From: an uncultured Bacteroidales bacterium
Lineage (GTDB): Bacteria; Bacteroidota; Bacteroidia; Bacteroidales; Paludibacteraceae
DNA length: 64,000 nt
Reading direction: 5' to 3'
Assembly (NCBI GenBank): GCA_900317745.1
Contig: ONHW01000005.1
Coordinates: 62,001 to 126,000, forward strand
Part shown: piece after piece, positions 58,432 through 64,000 of the stretch
Position numbering within the stretch: the stretch's first letter is position 1
Layout: every line of letters begins with the position of its first letter
The notes under the pieces: generated by a model
The model's database searches: none
What the model saw: the letters and a program-made list of their open reading frames with translations, nothing else
What the model was told of the DNA's origin: nothing
Position numbers and translations under genes: made by a program

Positions 58432-61023
58432 ATGAAAAACACGACACTCATACTCCTTTGTCTGCTGGCAGTGTTGCCGGCAATGGCAGCCACGTTGTTT
58501 CCGTCGCGTACAGATTTTCGCGACGAGCAGATCTATTTCGTTATCACCACGCGTTTCTATGACGGCGATCCGACGAACAATACCCAGTGCTGGGATAACC
58601 AGGCGAAGAACGCAGGCGATCCTGCATGGCGCGGCGACTTCAAGGGTCTGATAGAGAAACTCGATTATATCAAGGCATTGGGATTCACGGCTATATGGAT
58701 AACGCCTGTGGTGCAGAACGCTTCAGGATACGATTATCACGGTTACCACGCCATGGATTTTTCGCAAGTGGATCATCGCTACGAGTCGGAAGACGTGCAG
58801 TTTCAGACATTGATTGACGAGATACACAAGCGCGGAATGAAGATCATTCTGGATATTGTGCTCAACCACACGGGTAACTTCGGCGAGGCTAACCTGTGCA
58901 AGTTGTTTGAGCGCGACAATAGTGCCGACCAAAGTGCGTTGGACGAATGTATGATTCCGCAGACGGTTTCGAAAGGCGGTTTGCTGCCGGACAACTATGC
59001 CGATCTGGACGGTGGACGTCAATACGCGGCACGACTGTCGAAGATGAAAAACTCGTCGGACGAGAACGGACAAAAGAAAAACTACGATTCGCACAACTAC
59101 TGGCACCACTATGGCAACTTCAACTGGGATGAACCCAACCGCTGGTTTGCGCAGATAGCCGGCGACTGTGTGGATCTGAATACCGAGAATCCGGCCGTAT
59201 ATAACTACCTTATACAATGCTACTCGACGTTCATCCGGATGGGAGTGGACGGTTTCCGCATTGATACCGGCGGACATATACCCCGCCTGACGTTCAACAA
59301 GGCTTTTGTTCCTGCTTTTGCAGCCGCCGGAGCAGAAGCTGCAGACAAACGCGGCGGCACGCCGTTCTATATGTTTGCGGAGGTTTGTGCGCGTTACAGC
59401 GATATTCTTTACCGCGGTCAGTCTTGTCTGAGTCCGTTCTACTACACATGGGCTGAGAACCGCGACTATGCCTGGGACAGCGGAGCGTCGAGTTGGGATA
59501 ATCTGGTGGAGATGGAAGGTTCGGTGTGCACCTCGCACGCCAACTGGGCATCGTGCTGGCAACAAGGTCAGGACGATAGCGGCGGGCTGAGTACACAACG
59601 CACCTCGCAAAACGCTTTGCTCAACGGCAACAGTTATCATACGCCGGACTACTCGCAAGCGTCCGGGTTGCATGTGATTGATTTTACCGAACACTGGAAC
59701 TTCACCACCGCCGAAGAAGCGTGGCGTATAGCCAAACCGTCGAACGACAAGTATTACAACGATGCCAGTTGGAACGTTGTGTATGTCGATTCGCACGACT
59801 ACGCGCCGGATCATGCTCCGCAGGAGAAACGCTTCAGCGGATCACAAGACACGTGGGCGGAGAACCTGAGTCTGATGTTCACCCACCGCGGAATACCTTG
59901 TGTATATTATGGCTCGGAAGTAGAGTTCCAGAAGGGAAAATTGATTGATCAGGGAACGAACATTGCTTTGCAGGAGTCGGGTCGCGCCTATTTCGGCGGA
60001 TATATCAAAGGTGACATATGCACGACGGATTTTGCGGAGTATAACTCTGCCACGGGGAACATGGCCGTCTCTCTGTCGCATCCGCTGGCGCAACATATCC
60101 AGCGGCTGAGTTTGATACGTATGGCTGTGCCGGCATTACGTAAAGGGCAATATTCGGTTGAAGGCTGTTCGGGTTCGTTTGCGTTCAAGCGCCGTTATAC
60201 CGATGCGACGACTGACAGTTATGCCTTGGTATGTATATCCGGCAACGGCACGTTCACCGGCATACTCAACGGCACCTATACCGACTGTGTGACAGGTGAT
60301 ACGAAAGTGGTGACGGACGGCAAGCTGAATGTGAGCTGCAGCGGCAAGGGTAATCTGCGCGTGTATGTGCTGACGACCGACAAGACGCCTGCTCCCGGCA
60401 AGATTGGCAAGGACGGCAAGTATATCTATTCCACCACGGCAGCGTCTATTCCTACGCCGGTCTGGGACGGCACGGAGATGGAGTTGACGGATGATCCGAG
60501 TGGCGGCGGTTCGACACCGATTGAGCCAATAGCGCCGTGTCTAAGTAATGCGGATGAGCATGCGGCGTTCCTGCATAAGTCAAGTGACTTCGGTGCGACT
60601 ATTTACTGCTACATCTGGCATACAGGCACCGGCAAGACTGTGCAGGTATGCGGCGGCTGGCCGGGACAAAAGGCGCAGACGTTAGGTGACGACAACTATA
60701 AGTTCGCTATTCCCGAATCAGCCGGTGAGCCTGACAACTCGTGGATGATCATCTGGAACGACGGCAGTGGCAACCAGACACAGGATCTGGTGTATAAGGA
60801 CCAATACCTCTATTCAGGCGCGAACAAAGGCAGTATAAAAGCAAGTGAAGCAGTAACGGAACTATGCGAGTCTTTGACCGGAGTGCAGGAGATTGTTCAG
60901 CCTGCGGGTACTACGGAGTGCCGCAAGCTGGTTCGCGACGGCAGATTGTATATTCTTTTGCCTGACGGCAGGAGTTATGATATGCTGGGACAGACTATGA
61001 TTACCCCGATAATGGATCGATAA
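58432..61023 (+). CDS. Secreted GH13 alpha-amylase with starch-binding module and C-terminal tail
   Basis: An 863-residue secreted amylase. Signal peptide of about 20 residues (MKNTTLILLCLLAVLPAMAA). The GH13 barrel carries DIVLNHTG (from Asp141), DGFRID (nucleophile Asp278), MFAEVCAR (acid Glu317) and DSHD (Asp456; Ser replaces the common Asn). A C-terminal beta domain is at about 600-690. A CBM26-like starch-binding module at about 700-800 shows IYCYIWHTGTGKTVQVCGGW and the diagnostic WPG. A tail (KLVRDGRLYILLPDGRSYD) resembles the shared sorting-like signal, but its last residues (TPIMDR) are encoded by an interspersed repeat. Confidence 0.92.
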   Translation: MKNTTLILLCLLAVLPAMAATLFPSRTDFRDEQIYFVITTRFYDGDPTNNTQCWDNQAKNAGDPAWRGDFKGLIEKLDYIKALGFTAIWITPVVQNASGYDYHGYHAMDFSQVDHRYESEDVQFQTLIDEIHKRGMKIILDIVLNHTGNFGEANLCKLFERDNSADQSALDECMIPQTVSKGGLLPDNYADLDGGRQYAARLSKMKNSSDENGQKKNYDSHNYWHHYGNFNWDEPNRWFAQIAGDCVDLNTENPAVYNYLIQCYSTFIRMGVDGFRIDTGGHIPRLTFNKAFVPAFAAAGAEAADKRGGTPFYMFAEVCARYSDILYRGQSCLSPFYYTWAENRDYAWDSGASSWDNLVEMEGSVCTSHANWASCWQQGQDDSGGLSTQRTSQNALLNGNSYHTPDYSQASGLHVIDFTEHWNFTTAEEAWRIAKPSNDKYYNDASWNVVYVDSHDYAPDHAPQEKRFSGSQDTWAENLSLMFTHRGIPCVYYGSEVEFQKGKLIDQGTNIALQESGRAYFGGYIKGDICTTDFAEYNSATGNMAVSLSHPLAQHIQRLSLIRMAVPALRKGQYSVEGCSGSFAFKRRYTDATTDSYALVCISGNGTFTGILNGTYTDCVTGDTKVVTDGKLNVSCSGKGNLRVYVLTTDKTPAPGKIGKDGKYIYSTTAASIPTPVWDGTEMELTDDPSGGGSTPIEPIAPCLSNADEHAAFLHKSSDFGATIYCYIWHTGTGKTVQVCGGWPGQKAQTLGDDNYKFAIPESAGEPDNSWMIIWNDGSGNQTQDLVYKDQYLYSGANKGSIKASEAVTELCESLTGVQEIVQPAGTTECRKLVRDGRLYILLPDGRSYDMLGQTMITPIMDR

Positions 61024-61060
61024 TCCCTCGATAAAACCCCGATTGAACTGCACGTTTTTT
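61014..61060. repeat. Interspersed intergenic element, copy 3, overlapping the amylase stop
   Basis: GGATCGATAATCCCTCGATA, then AAACCCCGATTGAAC and ending TGCACGTTTTTT. It contains the amylase stop codon (61021-61023). Confidence 0.8.
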
Positions 61061-61233
61061 ATATTCTGCACGATCATTATTTAATGTATAAATGCGCGCG
61101 CGTATAATAGAGTATCAGCGGTGAAGATTATGGGTGTCGGGTGCAATAAATTGGTTGCGTTGTGCAAAAATGTAAGCACAAGATAGCAGATTTGCCAAAT
61201 TTGCAAATCGTCAGGCGGTTTTTGCGGAAATAA
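61061..61233. other. Gap before the tRNA cluster, no gene seen
   Basis: AT-rich sequence with a GCGCGCGCGTATAATA run (about 61094-61109) and no convincing ORF or hairpin. It separates the amylase gene from the tRNA-tuf operon promoter. Confidence 0.6.
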
Positions 61234-61265
61234 TTTGCGTGAATGAAAAAAATGTTGTACCTTTG
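61234..61265 (+). promoter_or_regulatory. Bacteroidetes-type promoter of the tRNA-tuf operon
   Basis: TTTG 61234-61237, 20 nt, TACCTTTG 61258-61265, 45 nt before the first tRNA. Confidence 0.85.
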
Positions 61266-61309
61266 CATCCGCTTTCGCGCCAAACGTCGATCTGGCTGCT
61301 GAAACAATC

Positions 61310-61382
61310 GCCTCTTTAGCTCAGTTGGTAGAGCACTCGATTTGTAATCAAGCGGTCGTTGGTTCGAGTCCGACAAGAGGCT
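61310..61382 (+). tRNA. tRNA-Thr (anticodon TGT)
   Basis: Full cloverleaf: acceptor GCCTCTT/AAGAGGC, D arm GCTC-AGTTGGTA-GAGC, anticodon loop TTTGTAA, T arm GTTGG-TTCGAGT-CCGAC. The anticodon stem has one C-A mismatch (position 29 with 41). Confidence 0.95.
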
Positions 61383-61422
61383 CTTCGCGCTCGGCAGGAG
61401 TGAACATTGATAAATTGAAATT

Positions 61423-61505
61423 GGGTGTGTTCCAGAGTGGCCAAATGGGGCAGACTGTAAATCTGCTGCTTTTCAGCTTCGGTGGTTCGAATCCATCCGC
61501 ACCCA
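61423..61505 (+). tRNA. tRNA-Tyr (anticodon GTA)
   Basis: Class II tRNA with a long variable arm: acceptor GGGTGTG/CGCACCC (one G-U), anticodon stem GCAGA-CTGTAAA-TCTGC, variable arm GCTTTTCAGC, T arm GGTGG-TTCGAAT-CCATC. Confidence 0.95.
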
Positions 61506-61560
61506 CACAAAGACACCGCTAACGCGGAGGAGATGTGAAGGTCTCGCGTTTCGCGGAATT

Positions 61561-61633
61561 GCGGAAATAGCTCAGTCGATAGAGCACTAGCCTTCCAAGC
61601 TGGGGGTCGCGGGTTTGAGTCCCGTTTTCCGCT
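61561..61633 (+). tRNA. tRNA-Gly (anticodon TCC), with altered elbow pair
   Basis: Acceptor GCGGAAA/TTTCCGC, anticodon loop CTTCCAA, discriminator T and an encoded CCA (61634-61636). The D loop reads AGTCGATA, with A where G19 is expected, and the T loop reads TTTGAGT, with T where C56 is expected: the 19-56 tertiary pair is A-U in place of G-C. Confidence 0.95.
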
Positions 61634-61664
61634 CCATTGCTGAGGCCCCGATAGCTAAAGCGTT

Positions 61665-61736
<72 letters not shown>

Positions 61737-61828
61737 CAAAAGGACAAAAGGGGCGCATGCCTTGAGTCCTTTATTTTTTGTGAAAGAAAACCAATAACAA
61801 TTATTAACGTTAATAAAAAGTAATTACT

Positions 61829-63016
61829 ATGGCAAAAGAAAAATTTGACCGTTCGAAACCGCACGTTAACATCGGTACAATCGGTCACGTTGACCACGGA
61901 AAAACAACCCTGACGGCTGCTATTACGTTGGTTCTTTCGAAGAAGGGCCTCTCTGAGGTTAAGAGCTTCGATCAGATTGATAACGCTCCTGAGGAGAAAG
62001 AGCGTGGTATCACTATTAACACCGCTCACGTAGAGTATCAGACGGCTAACCGTCACTATGCTCACGTAGACTGCCCGGGTCACGCCGACTATGTAAAGAA
62101 CATGGTAACGGGTGCTGCCCAGATGGACGGTGCAATCATCGTAGTAGCTGCAACTGACGGTCCGATGCCTCAGACTCGTGAGCACATCCTGTTGGCTCGC
62201 CAAGTAAACGTTCCGCGTCTGGTTGTATTTATGAACAAGTGCGACCTCGTGGACGATCCCGAGATGCTCGACCTCGTAGAGATGGAGATGCGTGAGCTTC
62301 TGTCGTTCTATGATTTCGACGGCGACAACACTCCTGTAATCCGCGGTTCTGCTCTTGGCGCACTGAACGGTGTACCCGAGTGGGAAGAGAAGATTATGGA
62401 GCTCATGGATGCTTGCGACAACTGGATCCAACTTCCGGTTCGCGCCGTTGACAAACCGTTCCTGATGCCTGTTGAGGACGTATTCTCGATCACCGGTCGT
62501 GGTACTGTTGCTACAGGTCGTATCGAGACCGGCGTTGTTAAGGTAGGTGACGAGGTTCAGCTCATCGGTCTGGGTAGCGAAGGACGCAAGTCTGTTGTTA
62601 CCGGTGTTGAGATGTTCCGTAAGTTGCTCGACCAAGGTGAGGCTGGCGATAACGTAGGTCTGCTGCTCCGTGGTATTGACAAAGACGAAGTTCGTCGTGG
62701 TATGGTACTTACCCACCCGGGTGTAGTTAAACCTTACAGCGAGTTCAAGGCTTCTGTATATATCCTGAAGAAGGAAGAAGGTGGCCGTCACACTCCGTTC
62801 CACAACCACTATCGTCCTCAGTTCTACATCCGTACAATGGACGTTACCGGTGAGATCACTCTGCCGGAGGGAACTGAGATGGTAATGCCGGGTGACAACC
62901 TCGAGATCCAGGTTAAGCTGATCTATCCGGTTGCTTGCTCAGAGGGTCTGCGTTTCGCTATCCGTGAGGGTGGTCGTACCGTAGGTTCGGGTCAGATTAC
63001 CAAACTTATCGACTAA
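61829..63016 (+). CDS. tuf: Translation elongation factor Tu
   Basis: EF-Tu, 395 residues, the GTPase that delivers aminoacyl-tRNA to the ribosome. G1 GHVDHGKTT, switch segment [14 protein letters not shown]3 DCPGHADY, G4 NKCD, domain 2 with [14 protein letters not shown], and domain 3 with [13 protein letters not shown] and the C-terminal [17 protein letters not shown]. It lies in the conserved order tRNA-Thr, Tyr, Gly, Thr, tuf, tRNA-Trp, secE, nusG. The tsf product (905) is its exchange factor. Confidence 0.99.
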   Translation: MAKEKFDRSKPHVNIGTIGHVDHGKTTLTAAITLVLSKKGLSEVKSFDQIDNAPEEKERGITINTAHVEYQTANRHYAHVDCPGHADYVKNMVTGAAQMDGAIIVVAATDGPMPQTREHILLARQVNVPRLVVFMNKCDLVDDPEMLDLVEMEMRELLSFYDFDGDNTPVIRGSALGALNGVPEWEEKIMELMDACDNWIQLPVRAVDKPFLMPVEDVFSITGRGTVATGRIETGVVKVGDEVQLIGLGSEGRKSVVTGVEMFRKLLDQGEAGDNVGLLLRGIDKDEVRRGMVLTHPGVVKPYSEFKASVYILKKEEGGRHTPFHNHYRPQFYIRTMDVTGEITLPEGTEMVMPGDNLEIQVKLIYPVACSEGLRFAIREGGRTVGSGQITKLID

Positions 63017-63082
63017 TTCGCGTTCGGCAACGCGGTCGCACAGATTGCGCATGGCGCAATAAAAGCGACGCGTGCCTTCGCT

Positions 63083-63092
63083 CCCCCCCCCC
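63083..63092. repeat. C10 homopolymer in the tuf-tRNA-Trp gap
   Basis: Ten consecutive C residues. It follows a perfect hairpin ATTGCGC-ATG-GCGCAAT (63044-63060). Homopolymers of this length are slippage-prone and also assembly-error-prone. Confidence 0.8.
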
Positions 63093-63145
63093 ATCGCAAA
63101 CAGCCTACGGCTTGGTTTACGCTGGGGACCCCAAAATGGGAAAAA

Positions 63146-63170
63146 TGCTCGGGGTGACGAGCCCCGAGCA
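63146..63170. other. 9-bp GC-rich hairpin between tuf and tRNA-Trp
   Basis: TGCTCGGGG pairs with CCCCGAGCA around a 7-nt loop, 5 nt before the tRNA. With no T-run it is more likely an RNA-processing or spacer palindrome than a terminator. Confidence 0.7.
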
Positions 63171-63175
63171 GATTT

Positions 63176-63246
63176 ACGGAAGTCCTCCAATGGTAGGAGA
63201 GCGGTCTCCAAAACCGTCAATGTGGGTTCGATTCCTGCCTTCCGTG
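63176..63246 (+). tRNA. tRNA-Trp (anticodon CCA)
   Basis: Acceptor ACGGAAG/CTTCCGT, D arm CTCC-AATGGTA-GGAG, anticodon stem GCGGT-CTCCAAA-ACCGT, T arm GTGGG-TTCGATT-CCTGC, discriminator G. Its place between tuf and secE is conserved in many bacteria. Confidence 0.95.
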
Positions 63247-63339
63247 CTGTTACATGACATAGCTTCCAAATTCTGGCTTTAGCTACGGCTGAGGTCGGAA
63301 TATTGGTGCGCAAAATAGAGAAATAAAAAATCTACAGAT

Positions 63340-63528
63340 ATGAGTCTAATTGATAACGTAAAAGAGTCGTACAACGAGATGGTTCACAAGGTAAGTTGGC
63401 CATCCTACAAAGAACTGACCCAGAGTGCCGCCTTGGTGCTGGTTGCTTCCATTATCCTTGCACTTGTAGTGTGGGCAATGGATTGGTGCTTCGAGGAGTT
63501 GATGACCCTGATTTACGGTCTGTTCTGA
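63340..63528 (+). CDS. secE: Preprotein translocase subunit SecE
   Basis: A 62-residue SecE of the short single-helix type. An amphipathic N-terminal helix (NVKESYNEMVHKVSWPSYKE) with the conserved KVSWP motif is followed by one membrane helix (ALVLVASIILALVVWAMDW). It is part of the SecYEG channel. It sits before nusG, as in most bacteria. Confidence 0.97.
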   Translation: MSLIDNVKESYNEMVHKVSWPSYKELTQSAALVLVASIILALVVWAMDWCFEELMTLIYGLF

Positions 63529-63534
63529 TCTTTT

Positions 63535-63600
63535 TGAGTTTAGCGTTTAGTGTTTAGAGTTTAGAGAAGTTCTAAAGTTTAAAGTTAAAAGTTTAAATAA
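63535..63600. repeat. Degenerate GTTTAG / TTTAAAG spacer repeats between secE and nusG
   Basis: Words GTTTAGCGTTTAGTGTTTAG and AGTTTAAAGTTAAAAG fill the 78-nt gap inside an essential operon. Confidence 0.7.
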
Positions 63601-63606
63601 GAAGAG

Positions 63607-64000
63607 ATGGCAGAATCAAATTACAAATGGTACGTGCTTCGCGCGATAGGCGGCAAGGAGAACAAGGTGAAAGAGTATATCGAAGGCGCCTTGGTCACCT
63701 CGAGTCTGTTTAAGGAGTACGTGTCTCAAGTGCTTTTGCCCACCGAGAAAGTGGTGAGCCAGAAGAATGGCAAGCGTACCGTGAAGGAGCGCAACAAACT
63801 GCCGGGCTACGTGCTGGTAGAGTGCAATCTGACCGACGAGTGCTATCCGTTGCTGCGCAATATCCCGAACGTCCTCGGATTCCTGAGCGAGCCCGCGAGT
63901 ATGAAACCGAAGCCAGTATCCCAGGAGGAGATCAACGCGATTGTCGGCGAGATTAATGACGAAGCTATTGCTGCCGAGATGAACGAGACCTTTATCGTTG
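63607..64000 (+). CDS. nusG: Transcription termination/antitermination protein NusG (3'-truncated by window edge)
   Basis: NusG, visible for 131 residues and still open at the window end. The NGN domain is clear: KWYVLRAIGGKENKVKEYIE at the start, QVLLPTEKVVSQKNGKRTVK, and LPGYVLVECNLTDECYPLLR followed by PNVLGFLS. It binds RNA polymerase and Rho or S10. The KOW domain lies beyond the edge. Confidence 0.97.
   Translation, partial: MAESNYKWYVLRAIGGKENKVKEYIEGALVTSSLFKEYVSQVLLPTEKVVSQKNGKRTVKERNKLPGYVLVECNLTDECYPLLRNIPNVLGFLSEPASMKPKPVSQEEINAIVGEINDEAIAAEMNETFIV

Overview
The window is chromosomal DNA from an uncultured-type Bacteroidota, most likely order Bacteroidales. The evidence is two SusC/SusD pairs, a FecI/FecR pair feeding a TonB-dependent receptor with an N-terminal STN domain, Bacteroidetes promoters (TTTG, 20-21 nt, TAnnTTTG) at seven or more places, and secreted proteins sharing a short C-terminal tail. 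Housekeeping anchors sit at both ends: rpsB-tsf on the left, and four tRNAs, tuf, tRNA-Trp, secE and nusG on the right. Both edge genes (rpsB, nusG) are cut by the window.

Left accessory region (about 2.0-25.7 kb). An ECF sigma factor and a FecR anti-sigma factor carry matching promoter-like motifs. They precede a surface locus: two closely related right-handed beta-helix proteins with an unannotated 45-residue ORF between them, a lipoprotein, SusC (with STN) and SusD, and a further beta-helix protein. Next comes a run of phosphoryl- and glycan-processing genes: a HAD phosphatase, an endonuclease/exonuclease/phosphatase fold fused to a beta-helix, a GH65 enzyme, a Gfo/Idh/MocA oxidoreductase, a glycerophosphodiesterase, an organophosphate antiporter and TatA.

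Second polysaccharide utilisation locus (about 25.9-37.1 kb). A three-repeat surface protein, SusC, SusD, a GH144-type endo-beta-1,2-glucanase candidate, a GH3 beta-glucosidase and an alpha/beta-hydrolase. The best substrate guess is beta-1,2-glucan.

Defence island (about 37.3-50.8 kb). This region is AT-rich and densely structured. It holds a small reverse-strand gene, a large inverted repeat, a candidate structured RNA, an AlbA_2/Schlafen-like ATPase gene, an ORF6N/PLD-type gene remnant, a promoter-plus-leader sequence present twice, two further candidate structured RNAs, a small acidic protein, a complete LlaJI-type restriction-modification operon (two m5C methyltransferases, a winged-helix-like protein, a McrB-like AAA+ NTPase, a DUF2357 nuclease, Vsr), a hydrophobic microprotein and an AbiE toxin-antitoxin pair with a frameshifted toxin gene. 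Terminators stand directly in front of the methyltransferase genes with no promoter visible between, which suggests attenuation control.

Right region (about 50.9-61.0 kb). A DUF4886 hydrolase carrying an inserted palindromic repeat, tandem deoxynucleoside kinases, a XerC/D recombinase, an amino-acid-type ABC transporter whose binding protein and permease are fused, an SLC13-type transporter and a secreted GH13 amylase with a starch-binding module. Intergenic gaps across the window hold degenerate short tandem repeats and a three-copy 45-bp element.
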